64,000 nucleotides of DNA from Porphyrobacter sp. (GTDB lineage Bacteria; Pseudomonadota; Alphaproteobacteria; Sphingomonadales; Sphingomonadaceae). The position numbers and the translations under genes are program-made. Shown piece after piece: positions 42,117 through 54,119 of this stretch. Numbering within the stretch: position 1 is the first letter of the stretch; every line of letters begins with the position of its first letter. The notes beneath the pieces are model-generated. The model saw only the letters and a list, made by a program, of their open reading frames with translations, did not search any database and was not told the DNA's origin. The stretch spans positions 480,377 through 544,376 of the forward strand of contig JAPZRO010000001.1 of assembly GCA_027531395.1 (NCBI GenBank). The letters run 5' to 3'.

Positions 42117-43091
42117 TCAGGCGCGGGCCATGGCCTGCATGCGGGCGATGATCTCCTCGGCCTGAAGCATGATGCGGTCGATCAGCTCCTTGCAGGTCGG
42201 GATGTCGTGGATCAGGCCGGCGACCATGCCGCAGCTCCACGCGCCCTTGTCCATATCGCCTTCCATCATGATCGACGGATAGACGCCCGCGACTTCCTCG
42301 ACGATGTCTTGGAAGGTGATCGCATCGCCCAGCGCCTTTTCCTTGGCGATCAGACGCTCGACCGCCGGATTGGTCAGCACGCGCTCGGTGTTGCGCAGCG
42401 GGCGCATGACGAGGCGGGTGTCGAGTTCGCTCGCGGCAAGGATCGCCTGCTTCACGTTCTCGTGCACCGGCGCTTCCTTGGTGGCGATGAAACGGGTGCC
42501 CATGTTCATCCCCTGCGCGCCCATCGCCAGCGAAGCCACGAGGCTGCGCCCGTCGGCCATGCCGCCCGAGGAGACGAAGGGAATCTCCAGCTCGTCGGCG
42601 GCACGGGGCAGGAGGATGAAGTTCGGCACATCGTCCTCGCCCGGGTGGCCGCCGCACTCGAACCCGTCGACGCTCACTGCATCGCAGCCGATCTCCTGCG
42701 CCTTGAGGCTGTGGCGCACCGAGGTGCACTTGTGGATCACCTTGATTCCGGCATCCTTGAGCGGCGGCAGCAGATCGACCGGGTTGCGCCCGGCGGTCTC
42801 GACCACCTTAACCCCGCCGTCGATGATCGCCTTGACCAGCCCGGGATAGTCGGGCGGGGTGAGGGTCGGCAGGATGGTGAGGTTCACGCCGAAGGGCTTG
42901 TCGGTCATGTCCTTGCAGCGCGCGATCTCGTTGGCGAGCTTTTCGGGGGTGCCCTGCGTCAGGCCGGTGATGATGCCGAGACCCCCGGCATTGGAGACGG
43001 CCGCGGCCATCTCGGCAAAGCCCACATAGTGCATCCCGCCCTGGATGATGGGGTGCTCGATGCCGAACATTTCGGTGATGGCGGTCTTCAT
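42117..43091 (-). CDS. Nitronate monooxygenase (2-nitropropane dioxygenase family)
   Basis: A 324-residue FMN-binding TIM-barrel enzyme. Motifs: IIQGGMHYVGFAEMAAAVSNAGGLGIITG at the N-terminus, VSVDGFECGGHPGEDDV and the phosphate-binding SSGGMADGRSLVASLAMGAQGMNMGTRF. Nitronate monooxygenases detoxify propionate-3-nitronate; some relatives are enoyl reductases, so the substrate is open. Start ATG 43091 lies just downstream of the palindrome at 43107. Confidence 0.92.
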   Translation of the reverse strand: MKTAITEMFGIEHPIIQGGMHYVGFAEMAAAVSNAGGLGIITGLTQGTPEKLANEIARCKDMTDKPFGVNLTILPTLTPPDYPGLVKAIIDGGVKVVETAGRNPVDLLPPLKDAGIKVIHKCTSVRHSLKAQEIGCDAVSVDGFECGGHPGEDDVPNFILLPRAADELEIPFVSSGGMADGRSLVASLAMGAQGMNMGTRFIATKEAPVHENVKQAILAASELDTRLVMRPLRNTERVLTNPAVERLIAKEKALGDAITFQDIVEEVAGVYPSIMMEGDMDKGAWSCGMVAGLIHDIPTCKELIDRIMLQAEEIIARMQAMARA

Positions 43092-43106
43092 GGCGTGTCG
43101 TCTCCC

Positions 43107-43124
43107 GTCAAAGCTTCGTTTGAC
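43107..43124. promoter_or_regulatory. Operator-like palindrome upstream of the nitronate monooxygenase
   Basis: GTCAAA-GCTTCG-TTTGAC, perfect 6-bp arms with a 6-bp spacer, ending 16 bp before the start codon at 43091. The size and place suit a dimeric repressor such as a TetR or MarR protein. Confidence 0.45.
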
Positions 43125-43360
43125 GAGGACACAAGCCTGTTTGCCGGGGGCTTTCAAGTCCGCTTTTGAGAGGGGCACAGGCCGGGATCGCGCGCCGTAG
43201 CGTCAGCCAATACCCGATTGTGCGAAAGGGGATGCCGGGGGGCAGGGATACGGTGGGATCGAGTCGCTCCCCGCCCACCCGGCACGATGATTCCTGCCGG
43301 ATCGGGCGCCGGGCGACATTGATCCAGCGCAAACACGCTGAAATTGCGGCGCTAAACGCG

Positions 43361-44008
43361 TCAGCTGCGGGTGAAGGCGAGCGTGAAGGTCACCGGCACG
43401 GCGGGTGTGATCGAGGGCAGCTGCGCCAGCGCGCGCAGTTCGCCGAGCTCGTCCGTGAGGCCGAACATGTCGGTGGTGATGATGATCGGCGCGGTCGGCA
43501 CCACGGTCACCCGGTCATCCGACACGCGGGTGACGAGCACCTCGGTCTCGACATCGCTGGCCATGCCCTTGATCGTCAAGGTGGCCTTGAGCGGGCGGGT
43601 GAGCGACTGGCCCACGGCGAGGCCCGCAAAGGCCGCCGGATCGAGCTTGGCGGTCACGCTCGCCTTGGGGTTCTCGGCGACCTGGAAAAAGATCTCGCGC
43701 ATCCGTTCGTTGCGGATGTCGACCCCGGTGTTGACCGAGGCGAGGTCGATATCGAGGCTCGCGGTGCCATCGGCGGCAACGCTGCCAGCGAGGGTTTCGA
43801 AGCGGTTGGCCTCGGCAATCTCGCCAGCCTTGATGCTGACATAGGCAAGCCGCGAAGCTGCCGGATCGAGCGTCCATGCACCTTCGGTCACCGGCGTGGC
43901 TTCGGTGGCGGCGCCATCCTTGGGCGCGTCACCGGCAGGCTGGGCACAGGCGGCCAGACCCAGCGCAAGTGCGGCGGCGAAAGGGGCGAGGAGGCGCAGG
44001 TTCGTCAC
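43361..44008 (-). CDS. YceI family lipoprotein
   Basis: A 215-residue protein: lipobox LAACAQ (Cys near residue 21), an acidic linker, then a YceI lipocalin-like beta-barrel (AWTLDPAASRLAYVSIKAG, LDIDLASVNTGVDIRNERMREIFF, VTAKLDP, KATLTIKGM). YceI proteins bind isoprenoid-like lipids. The start is probably GTG 44008 (AAAGG 8 nt upstream) rather than TTG 44014. It lies 79 bp downstream of guaA in the same direction. Confidence 0.9.
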   Translation of the reverse strand: MTNLRLLAPFAAALALGLAACAQPAGDAPKDGAATEATPVTEGAWTLDPAASRLAYVSIKAGEIAEANRFETLAGSVAADGTASLDIDLASVNTGVDIRNERMREIFFQVAENPKASVTAKLDPAAFAGLAVGQSLTRPLKATLTIKGMASDVETEVLVTRVSDDRVTVVPTAPIIITTDMFGLTDELGELRALAQLPSITPAVPVTFTLAFTRS

Positions 44009-44087
44009 AGGCAATACCTTTGAGGCGGAAATGTCGGCCGGCAGAGATATGCGATTTGCCGCGCTGCCGGAAGTGGGGGTTTGCCGG

Positions 44088-45701
44088 TTACTCCCACTCG
44101 ATCGTGCCGGGCGGCTTGGAGGTGTAGTCGTAGACCACGCGGTTGATGCCCTTCACCTCGTTGACGATGCGGGTGGCGACGCGGGTGAGGAAGCTGGCGT
44201 CGTAGGGGAAAACGTCGGCGGTCATGCCGTCGGTCGAGGTCACGGCGCGCAAGGCACAAACGCTGTCGTAAGTGCGCCCGTCGCCCATCACGCCCACGGT
44301 CTTGACCGGCAGAAGCACCGCGAAGGCCTGCCAGATCGCGTCATAGAGGCCGGCGTTGCGGATTTCCTCGAGATAGATCGCGTCGGCCTTGCGCAGGATG
44401 TCGCAGCGCTCCTTGGTCACTTCGCCGGGGATGCGGATGGCAAGGCCCGGGCCGGGGAAGGGATGGCGGCCGACGAAGGCATCGGGCAGGCCGAGCTCGC
44501 GGCCCAGATCGCGGACCTCGTCCTTGAACAGTTCGCGCAGCGGTTCGACCAGCGCCATGTTCATGCGCTCGGGCAGGCCGCCGACATTGTGGTGGCTCTT
44601 GATCGTCACCGACGGCCCGCCGGTGAAGCTGACGCTTTCGATCACGTCGGGATAGAGCGTCCCTTGCGCGAGGAAGTCGGCCCCGCCGATCTTGCGCGCC
44701 TCTTCCTCGAACACGTCGATGAAGGTCTTGCCGATGAACTTGCGCTTGGCTTCCGGGTCGGTGAGGCCGGCAAGGCCGCCGAGGAACAGCTCCTCCGCCT
44801 CCACGTGCACCAGCGGAATGTTGTAATGATCGCGGAACAGGGTGACGACCTGTTCGGCCTCGTTCATGCGCATGAGGCCGTGATCGACGAAGACGCAGGT
44901 CAGCTGGTCGCCGATCGCCTCGTGGATCAGCACCGCCGCGACCGCCGAATCGACCCCGCCGCTGAGGCCGCAGATCACCCGCTTGTCACCGACCTGCGCG
45001 CGGATTTCGGCGATCTTGGTCTTGCGGAACTCGGCCATGGTCCAGTCACCCTTGAGGCCGCAGACATGGCGCACGAAATTGGCGATCAGCTTGCCGCCGT
45101 CCGGGGTGTGGACCACCTCGGGGTGGAACTGGGTGCCGTAGAAGCGGCGCGCCTCGTCTGCGATCACCGCGAAGGGCGCACCGTCGGAGGTGGCGACGAT
45201 TTCGAAGCCGGGGGCGAACTGCGTGACCTTGTCGCCGTGACTCATCCACACCTGATGGCGCTCGCCCACCTCCCACAGCCCGTTGAACAGCGAGCATTCG
45301 GCAGTGACGGTGAGAAAGGCGCGGCCGAACTCGCCGCCTTCGCCGGTCTCGTGACCGGGGCGCACTTCGCCGCCCAGCTGGTGGGTCATGACCTGCTGGC
45401 CGTAGCAGATGCCGAGGATCGGCAGGCCGGCATCGAACAGCGCCTGTGGAGCGCGAGGGGAGCCGTCATCGGGCACGCTCGCGGGCGAGCCGGAAAGGAT
45501 GATGCCCTTGGGCTTCATGCGCCGGAACGCGGCCTCGGCCTGGGTGAAGGGGGCGATCTCCGAATAGACCCCGGCCTCGCGCACGCGGCGCGCGATCAAT
45601 TGGGTCACCTGCGACCCGAAATCGACGATCAGGATCGATTCGGGGTGGCTGTCGTGGGCCGGGGAATCGCCCGGGGCGGGGCTCGAAGGGTGCGCGCTCA
45701 T
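44088..45701 (-). CDS. guaA: GMP synthase (glutamine-hydrolysing)
   Basis: A 537-residue enzyme converting XMP to GMP. The N-terminal glutaminase domain has the nucleophile in LGICYGQQ (about residue 99) and the triad end QFHPEV. The ATP pyrophosphatase P-loop is [10 protein letters not shown], and the C-terminal dimerisation domain carries [12 protein letters not shown] and ends with PGTIEWE, the universal GuaA terminus. The N-terminus is about 20 residues longer than usual with a Pro/Ser-rich lead ([11 protein letters not shown]). Confidence 0.96.
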   Translation of the reverse strand: MSAHPSSPAPGDSPAHDSHPESILIVDFGSQVTQLIARRVREAGVYSEIAPFTQAEAAFRRMKPKGIILSGSPASVPDDGSPRAPQALFDAGLPILGICYGQQVMTHQLGGEVRPGHETGEGGEFGRAFLTVTAECSLFNGLWEVGERHQVWMSHGDKVTQFAPGFEIVATSDGAPFAVIADEARRFYGTQFHPEVVHTPDGGKLIANFVRHVCGLKGDWTMAEFRKTKIAEIRAQVGDKRVICGLSGGVDSAVAAVLIHEAIGDQLTCVFVDHGLMRMNEAEQVVTLFRDHYNIPLVHVEAEELFLGGLAGLTDPEAKRKFIGKTFIDVFEEEARKIGGADFLAQGTLYPDVIESVSFTGGPSVTIKSHHNVGGLPERMNMALVEPLRELFKDEVRDLGRELGLPDAFVGRHPFPGPGLAIRIPGEVTKERCDILRKADAIYLEEIRNAGLYDAIWQAFAVLLPVKTVGVMGDGRTYDSVCALRAVTSTDGMTADVFPYDASFLTRVATRIVNEVKGINRVVYDYTSKPPGTIEWE

Positions 45702-45966
45702 GGCGGCGGATTACGAAGCGCGCCCCCCGCTGTCCAGCATCGCCGCGCCGAGATCGGTGTTTTTGCGATGCAGCATATTTTTCCTTGCCGAATATCAGAA
45801 GGTTCCCGGATTTTCGTCGGCGAGGCGTTGCAATCTTTGGAACCATTTTCGCGCTTTTCGCATTTGCACAGTTCTCTTGTGCACTGCACCAGAGTTTCAA
45901 ACAGCAACCGAATGCCGATCAGCGGCATCGATCTCCAAGACACCCTCTCAACCCCGGAGTATTCTC

Positions 45967-46287
45967 ATGCGTTTCATTCTCCCCCTGATCGCCCTCGCCG
46001 CTCCCGCCATCGCGCTCGCCGCTCCGCAGGCCGGCGAAACCGTGACCCTGCGCGTGGCCTATGGCGATGTCGACGTGACCAGCGCCGAAGGCCGCGCGGT
46101 GCTCGAAGCACGCATCGATGCCAAGCTGCGCAAGGCCTGCCAGATCGAAGGCGCTGGCCGCTACACCTTCGGCCGCACCCTCGTTGACGAGAAGTGCGTG
46201 GCCGACGCCCGCGTCGCTGCCCGCGCCGAAGTCGAGCGCGTCGCCGCTGCCGAAGCGCGCAGCGGCCGTGCGGTCGCGGCCAACTGA
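45967..46287 (+). CDS. UrcA family protein
   Basis: A 106-residue exported protein: signal peptide about 1-19 (LPLIALAAPAIALAA), then VTLRVAYGDVDVTSAEGRAVLEARIDAKLRKAC with a second Cys later (EKCVADAR). The V-x-Y-x-D-(V/L)-(D/N)-(L/V)-x-S-x-x-G pattern and the two Cys define the UrcA family, abundant in sphingomonads and of unknown function. A terminator follows at 46314. It is divergent from guaA. Confidence 0.87.
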   Translation: MRFILPLIALAAPAIALAAPQAGETVTLRVAYGDVDVTSAEGRAVLEARIDAKLRKACQIEGAGRYTFGRTLVDEKCVADARVAARAEVERVAAAEARSGRAVAAN

Positions 46288-46313
46288 TCCGAGCCAACCT
46301 CTTGAAAACACGG

Positions 46314-46341
46314 GCGGCCGCCGGAGAAATCCGGCGGCCGC
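46314..46341 (+). terminator. Rho-independent terminator of the UrcA gene
   Basis: GCGGCCGCCGGA-GAAA-TCCGGCGGCCGC, a perfect 12-bp stem with a GAAA tetraloop, followed by TTGCGTTT, 27 bp after the stop codon. Confidence 0.85.
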
Positions 46342-46793
46342 TTGCGTTTGGCGCGCGAAGTTAGATTGCAATCCATGCAACTGACCTTGGCGTTTTCTCA
46401 TTTGCATTCGATGGCGTCGAACACCAGATAGCCGCCACGCGATGCGCGCCGGGCTCCTCTCTCCTCCCCGGCTTCCCCCATGCGGGGCCATTGCACGGCA
46501 GAACCAGGCCGAACACGGCTGGTCTGTCAGCCTGCCAGACCCGGCACGGACGGCCTTCTCCCCCCCTTGGCCCTCCTGCCCTCGCCGGGTGCCCCGCCGC
46601 TGAAGGCCGGGCAAGCAGCACGCGAGACGCGGCCGCCATCCTCCCCCCCCTATCATTGGTGGCCGCGTCTCCAGCGGCTGCCGCTCAGGTTCGGGTCCGA
46701 TTGCAGAGGCTGCAATTTCCGCTTGGGGCGCTGAAACATTTTTGTTCATCGCAGCGATTGAAAATTACGCTCGTCAGCCCATATGATGCGCAA
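46342..46793. other. Non-coding stretch with small palindromes
   Basis: I see no convincing gene. It holds the perfect palindrome GATTGCAATC (46364-46373), a hairpin with GCCGGG (46448-46453) and CCCGGC (46467-46472) arms around a pyrimidine loop, and a TTGTTC...AATTAC stretch (46742-46768) that could be a promoter for the small downstream peptide. An 84-codon open frame at 46480-46734 is probably noise. Confidence 0.4.
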
Positions 46794-46840
46794 GCCCGGG
46801 CGGCGAGCCCTCTCCCCCCCTCTCCCTCGCCGCCCCGGGC
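46794..46840 (+). other. Strong 14-bp hairpin in the leader of a small ORF
   Basis: GCCCGGGCGGCGAG (46794-46807) pairs with CTCGCCGCCCCGGGC (46826-46840) with one bulge, around a pyrimidine-rich loop. It ends 33 bp before ATG 46874 and its stem would be very stable in RNA. Confidence 0.5.
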
Positions 46841-46873
46841 CCCCGAACCACAAGAAAACAAGGGAAACGAACC

Positions 46874-46957
46874 ATGACCATGATCAGCGAAAAGGCGATT
46901 GCCCTGCTGCTCGCCGTTGCTCTCAGCGGCACCGCGTTCAACACGTTCATCGTTTAA
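46874..46957 (+). CDS. 27-residue hydrophobic peptide
   Basis: ATG 46874 to TAA 46957. The peptide has a short charged start (MTMISEKA) and a hydrophobic helix ending SGTAFNTFIV. AAGGGAAA lies 8 nt upstream. A leader hairpin precedes it and a terminator-like hairpin follows 54 bp after the stop, so it looks like an independent mini-transcript. It could be a small membrane peptide or toxin-like; family unknown. Confidence 0.45.
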   Translation: MTMISEKAIALLLAVALSGTAFNTFIV

Positions 46958-47011
46958 GGCCTCAAGCCTCCGATATCGTGTAACGCCAGCAAGCAGGCGC
47001 AAGCCTCTGTC

Positions 47012-47043
47012 CGGCCCGGCCCCTCAACCGAGGAGCCGGGCCG
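47012..47043 (+). terminator. Terminator-like hairpin before the acyl-CoA ligase gene end
   Basis: CGGCCCGGC-C-CCTC pairs with GAGG-A-GCCGGGCCG around AACC, followed by AACTGTTTTG. It lies between the 27-residue ORF and the convergent ligase gene ending at 47060 and could serve either. Confidence 0.7.
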
Positions 47044-47059
47044 AACTGTTTTGCGGACC

Positions 47060-48625
47060 CTATTCGACCCCGCCCAGTCGCGCGGCTTCCTCGCGCAACT
47101 CGCTCTTGAGCAGCTTGCCGATATGGCTGCGCGGCATTTCCGCGATCGGGTGGAGCGCGGCGAGGCGCTGGGTCTTGCCGAGCCGTTCGTTGACCGCCGC
47201 CATGATCGCCCCCAAGCTCGCAACCGCCTCGTCCGCGCCGTCCTTCAGCACCACGAAGCCGACCGGGCTTTCGCCCCACTTGCGCGAGGGAACGCCGACC
47301 ACCGCGGCCTCGGCGATACCCGGCTCCTTCATCAGTTCGGCTTCGAGATCGCTCGGATAGATGTTGAACCCGCCCGAGATGATCATGTCCTTGGCGCGGC
47401 CGACCAGCTCGACGAAGCCTTCGGCGTCCACCCGACCGATGTCGCCCATCCGCATCCATGCCTCGCCCGTTGCAGGGTCGATCCACTGCGCCTCGGCGGT
47501 CTTGTCGGGGCGGTTCTTGTAGCCGCTCATCATGGTAAGGCTGCGGCCGATGAGGTTACCGGGGGTGCCGGGCGGCACCTCGCGGTCCTCGTCGTCGAGC
47601 ACCTTCAATTCGCTCCCCGGCGCAGGACGGCCGACGGTGTGGAGCTTGTCGGGAAATTCGTGGGCCGCGAGCAGGCAGACCACCCCGCCCTCGGTCATCG
47701 AATAGATCTCGATCAGCCCGCCCGGCATCCGCGCCAGCACCTCGCGCTTCAATTCGGCGGAGAAGGGCGCAGAGGTGCAGTATTTGAGCTTCAGCGAGGA
47801 CAGATCGAAGTCGTCGAAGCCAGCGAAGTCCATCAGCCGCTGATACTGCACCGGCACCAGCATGGTGATGGTGGTGCGGTCGGCTTGGGCGTGCGCGAGC
47901 CACTTCGCGCAATCGAACTTCCCCATCACCCGCACGCATCCTCCCGCCAGCAGAACCGGCAGGAAAGCGACCATCGTGGTGTTCGAATAGAGCGGGGTCG
48001 AGGCGAGCGAGCGCACCTCCAGCCCTGCGCCGAGATAGGAGAGCGCCGTCGCGGCGAACTGCCGCCAGCGCATCTGGTGGGAATGGACGATGCCCTTGGG
48101 GATGCCGGTCGTCCCGCTGGAATAGATGATGTTGAAGGGGTCTTTCGGCTCCGGCACGAACTCCGGGGCGCGGGCACCGGGAGGGGCCATCCAGGTGTCG
48201 ATGCTCTCCAGCGGCACGCGGATCAGATCGGCCATAAAGTCCGGCCCAAGCTCCGCCGCCTTGGCGCTGTCTATGAACAGGTGGATAGCACCCGAATCCT
48301 TCGCCATGCCTTCGAGCTGTTCGGGCGAAGCGCTGGTGGTGAGCGGCGCGGCCACGCCCCCGGCGCGCACGGCGGCGAGGAACACCAGCGCGTATTCGAC
48401 CGTGGACGTCCCGAGGATCGCCACCGACTGCCCGCGCTGGAGCCCCGTCTCCACCAGCCGCGCCGCCAGCCGCTCGACGAGGCCGACGAGTTCCGCCCAA
48501 TAGACCTCGCGCTTGTCGTCGCGCAGCGCGAGATCGTCGCCCTTGATGCGCGACCATTCCATCAGGATTGCGGGGAAGCTGCCGAAGGGTTCGGCGAGGC
48601 GGGCGATCATTGTCTCTCTGCTCAT
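47060..48625 (-). CDS. AMP-binding acyl-CoA synthetase/ligase
   Basis: A 521-residue adenylate-forming enzyme. Core motifs: P-loop YSSGTTGIPKGIVH, YSMTEGG, GDIGRVD with RAKDMIISGGFNIYPSDLE (hinge) and the catalytic Lys in SHIGKLLK. The family activates fatty or aromatic acids to CoA thioesters; substrate is not readable from sequence. No clear Shine-Dalgarno precedes ATG 48625; ATG 48610 (MIARLAEPF) is an alternative. Confidence 0.9.
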   Translation of the reverse strand: MSRETMIARLAEPFGSFPAILMEWSRIKGDDLALRDDKREVYWAELVGLVERLAARLVETGLQRGQSVAILGTSTVEYALVFLAAVRAGGVAAPLTTSASPEQLEGMAKDSGAIHLFIDSAKAAELGPDFMADLIRVPLESIDTWMAPPGARAPEFVPEPKDPFNIIYSSGTTGIPKGIVHSHQMRWRQFAATALSYLGAGLEVRSLASTPLYSNTTMVAFLPVLLAGGCVRVMGKFDCAKWLAHAQADRTTITMLVPVQYQRLMDFAGFDDFDLSSLKLKYCTSAPFSAELKREVLARMPGGLIEIYSMTEGGVVCLLAAHEFPDKLHTVGRPAPGSELKVLDDEDREVPPGTPGNLIGRSLTMMSGYKNRPDKTAEAQWIDPATGEAWMRMGDIGRVDAEGFVELVGRAKDMIISGGFNIYPSDLEAELMKEPGIAEAAVVGVPSRKWGESPVGFVVLKDGADEAVASLGAIMAAVNERLGKTQRLAALHPIAEMPRSHIGKLLKSELREEAARLGGVE

Positions 48626-48721
48626 GGCGGGTATGCATAATCAGCGGCGTGACGGGCGCAAAGGATTTGCGAGAGCCCTCGCACAAGTGCCAAGGTGCGC
48701 GCCCGAAGAGAGGGACAAGAG

Positions 48722-49486
48722 ATGATCCGCACCACAGGCCTTATCGCGCTCGCAGCACTCGCGCTCGCTCCGGCAGCTCAGGCCGACGGGCGCGGTGGCA
48801 AGCCCCGGCAGGTGATGGCCGTGTTCGCCCACCCCGACGACGAGCTGTTCATGGCCCCCGCCCTCGCCGCACTGGCGCGTGAGGGTGCTCAGGTGACGAT
48901 CTACCATGCGACGCGCGGCGATGCCGGGCCGGGCGTCTCCGATCTGCCCAAGGGCCCAGAGCTAGCCGCACGGCGCAGCGCAGAGGCGAAGTGCGCGGCG
49001 CGGGCGCTGGGAGCGACAACCCATGCCATCGGCAACCATGCTGACGGCAAGCTGGCCGAAGACCCGCAGGGCAAGGACAGCGCGGCCACGAAGCTGAAGG
49101 TGTTCTTTGCGCGCGAGTTTGCCAGCGCCGACCTCGTGCTCACCTGGGGGCCGGACGGCGGCTATGGCCATGCCGACCACCGCATGGTGAGCGCGCTGGC
49201 GACGCAGGTGGTGCAGGCCATGCCCACCGCCAAGCGCCCCAAGCTGCTCTATGTCGGCATCCCGAACGGCACCCTGCCGCCGCTCCCGCAGATGGCCAGC
49301 TGGGCAACCACCGACCCTGCGCTGCTGACCGAAACGATCGCCTACACTGCGTCCGATCTCGCCGCCGCGACCACTGCCGCCCAGTGCCACGAAACCCAGT
49401 TCAACGCCTATAGCCGCGACGGGATGATGACGATGTTCGACGGCACGATCTGGCGCGGCAAGGTGCATTTCCGCCCCGCGTTCTGA
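48722..49486 (+). CDS. Secreted PIG-L/LmbE family deacetylase
   Basis: A 254-residue zinc-dependent N-acetyl hydrolase: signal peptide about 1-22 (ALALAPAAQA), metal motif FAHPDDELF (A-H-P-D-D-E), and the distal YGHADHRMVS with the third zinc His. These enzymes deacetylate GlcNAc-containing or similar sugars; export to the periplasm suggests a cell-envelope or scavenging role. It is divergent from the ligase gene. Confidence 0.92.
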   Translation: MIRTTGLIALAALALAPAAQADGRGGKPRQVMAVFAHPDDELFMAPALAALAREGAQVTIYHATRGDAGPGVSDLPKGPELAARRSAEAKCAARALGATTHAIGNHADGKLAEDPQGKDSAATKLKVFFAREFASADLVLTWGPDGGYGHADHRMVSALATQVVQAMPTAKRPKLLYVGIPNGTLPPLPQMASWATTDPALLTETIAYTASDLAAATTAAQCHETQFNAYSRDGMMTMFDGTIWRGKVHFRPAF

Positions 49487-49576
49487 ACAGCTCGACGAAG
49501 CGCCCTCCACACTCGTGGAAAAGCCCCGCTAGCGGGCCTCCCGTGGTTGGGTTTCCTGTCTCCAGCCCCTATATGA

Positions 49577-52117
<2,541 letters not shown>

Positions 52118-52141
52118 CCGCCGCAAGGATACCCTCTCCGC

Positions 52142-53287
52142 ATGGCCCACAAGCCGCACCGCACCGACGAACTGCAGCACGCCAGCTTCCTGCTGATCCT
52201 CGCGGTGGTCAGCCTGATGATGGCGGTGATCGTGTGGCCCTTCGCCACCGCGCTGCTGTGGGCGGCGCTGGCGGCGATCATGTTCCAGCCGCTCTACCGC
52301 TGGATGCTGCGCAAGATGCGCGGACGGCGCAATCCGGCGGCGGTCGCCTCGCTGCTGGTGATCTTCTTCGCAGTGCTGGTGCCCGGCCTGTGGCTGGCGA
52401 CGCTGGTGGTGCAGGAGGCGCTGGTGCTGGTCGCCGCGCTGCAGGCCCAGCCGCTCGATCTCGCCGCCACCTTCGACAATGTCTACGGGATGCTGCCGCA
52501 GGCCGCACAGGAGGCGGTTGACCGTTCGGGCTGGGCCGATGTGTCGAGCATCCAGACCAAGCTGCAGGAACTGCTCGCCGCGAGCGCCGGGATGATCGCC
52601 AGCCAGGCGGTCTCGATCGGCAGCGGCGCGCTCAGCTTCGTGCTGTCCTTCACGGTCGGGCTCTACGTGATGTTCTTCCTGCTGCGCGATGGCGAGCGGA
52701 TCGGGCGCACGCTGCTCAACACCGTCCCGGTCGAACGCTCGATTTCCGAGCGGCTGGCCGAGCGCTTCCTCGGCATCGTGCGCGCGACGATCAAGGGTTC
52801 GGGCGTGGTCGGGCTGGTTCAGGGGGTAATGGCGGGCATCAGCTTCCTGATTGTCGGGCTCGAATCCGCGCTGTTCTTCGGGGTGCTGACCACGGTCTTC
52901 GCGCTGGTGCCGGTGATCGGCGCAGGGGCGGTCTACATCCCGGTCGGGCTGTGGCTGCTGCTGACCGGCGCGATGTGGCAGGGGGCGTTCGTGCTGATTG
53001 TCGGCGTGGTGGTGATCTCCTCGGCCGACAATGTGCTGCGCCCGATCCTCGTCGGCCGCGATACCGGCATTCCCGACTGGATCATCCTTGTGACCACGCT
53101 GGGAGGCATCAGCTTCCTCGGCTTCTCGGGCATCGTGCTCGGGCCGCTGGTGGCGGGCCTGTTCCTTGCGAGCTGGTCGATCCTGCAGGAACACCGCAAC
53201 GAGGATGCAAAGGCCGGGGAAGAGATCGATCAGATCACGGTCGATGCCTCGGGCCGCGTCCGCGGTGCCGAGGTGGCTGCGGACTAG
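52142..53287 (+). CDS. AI-2E family transporter (PerM-like)
   Basis: A 381-residue polytopic membrane protein with about eight hydrophobic helices and the family blocks LSFTVGLYVMFFLLRDGERI, GVLTTVFALVPVIGAGAVYIPVGLW and GIVLGPLVAGLF. The family has been linked to export of autoinducer-2 or to sodium/proton exchange; function here is open. It begins 24 bp after gyrB. Confidence 0.92.
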   Translation: MAHKPHRTDELQHASFLLILAVVSLMMAVIVWPFATALLWAALAAIMFQPLYRWMLRKMRGRRNPAAVASLLVIFFAVLVPGLWLATLVVQEALVLVAALQAQPLDLAATFDNVYGMLPQAAQEAVDRSGWADVSSIQTKLQELLAASAGMIASQAVSIGSGALSFVLSFTVGLYVMFFLLRDGERIGRTLLNTVPVERSISERLAERFLGIVRATIKGSGVVGLVQGVMAGISFLIVGLESALFFGVLTTVFALVPVIGAGAVYIPVGLWLLLTGAMWQGAFVLIVGVVVISSADNVLRPILVGRDTGIPDWIILVTTLGGISFLGFSGIVLGPLVAGLFLASWSILQEHRNEDAKAGEEIDQITVDASGRVRGAEVAAD

Positions 53288-53293
53288 GCGGCG

Positions 53294-54070
53294 ATGCAAT
53301 CGCTCGTGCGTCCCGGCAGTCAGGCCGAACAGGCCGGGCGGCTGGTGTTGGCCGGGCTGGTGGTGGTGATGCTGCCCTCGCTGCCTTTCGGCAATTACCT
53401 GATCTATCCTTTCGTCATCCTCACCACCTGGTTCCACGAGATGGGCCATGGGCTGGCCGCGCTGGCGAGCGGGCAGGACTTCCGCCAGCTGATGATCTTC
53501 GCCAGCGGCTCGGGCGTGGCCGAGAGCCGGATCGCCGGTGATGCGCCGTTCTGGGTGCCCGCCGCGATCGCCGCCGGCGGCCCGCTCGCACCCTGTGTCG
53601 CAGGCGCGCTGCTGATCGTCGCCAGCGCGCACCGGCGGCTGTGGCGGCCGGTGTTGTGGCTGACCGCGACCGCGATCCTTGCCAGCGTGATCATCTGGGT
53701 CCGCTCACCGGTGGGCTATGCCGTGCTGCCGCTGGTCGGCGCGTGCCTCGCGCTGGTGGCATGGCGCGCCGGCGACGCCCTGACCCGCTTCACCCTGCAA
53801 TTCCTCGGCGTGCTGGCAGCGATGAGCATGCTGCGCGACTTCCGCTATCTGTTCACCGAACAGGCGGTGATCGAGGGGCAGGAGGTGCTGTCCGACACCG
53901 GCCAGATCGCGGCGGTGACGGGCCTGCCGCACTGGCTGTGGGCGGCGCTGATCCTGCTCGTTTCGGCGGTGATGGTGGGCGGCGCGCTCAAGTATGCGCT
54001 GGCCGAGAAGCGCCTCAAGCCGCCCCCGCCCAAGCTGCCGGCCAACGTGCTCCAGTTCCGGCGGGACTGA
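53294..54070 (+). CDS. M50-like membrane metallopeptidase
   Basis: A 258-residue integral membrane protein with several helices and the zinc motif in FHEMGHGLAALASG (H-E-x-x-H, about residues 48-52) near the N-terminus, as in M50B-type proteases of the site-2 family. GGPLAPCVAGALL follows. No PDZ domain is present. It lies 6 bp after the AI-2E transporter gene and is surely co-transcribed. Substrate unknown. Confidence 0.82.
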   Translation: MQSLVRPGSQAEQAGRLVLAGLVVVMLPSLPFGNYLIYPFVILTTWFHEMGHGLAALASGQDFRQLMIFASGSGVAESRIAGDAPFWVPAAIAAGGPLAPCVAGALLIVASAHRRLWRPVLWLTATAILASVIIWVRSPVGYAVLPLVGACLALVAWRAGDALTRFTLQFLGVLAAMSMLRDFRYLFTEQAVIEGQEVLSDTGQIAAVTGLPHWLWAALILLVSAVMVGGALKYALAEKRLKPPPPKLPANVLQFRRD

Positions 54071-54119
54071 TTTCTAATGCCAGTTCGGAAGCGCACTACA
54101 GGGCGTTAAACTGGCGCGC

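Noticed and set aside
45835..45860. Possible EcfG (GGAAC-N16-CGTT) promoter before the UrcA gene
   Set aside because: GGAAC is present, but at the right distance the sequence is GCATTT, not CGTT.
46480..46734. 84-codon open frame in the long spacer after the UrcA gene
   Set aside because: No ribosome-binding site, Pro/Arg-rich composition and no domain; typical of random GC-rich sequence.
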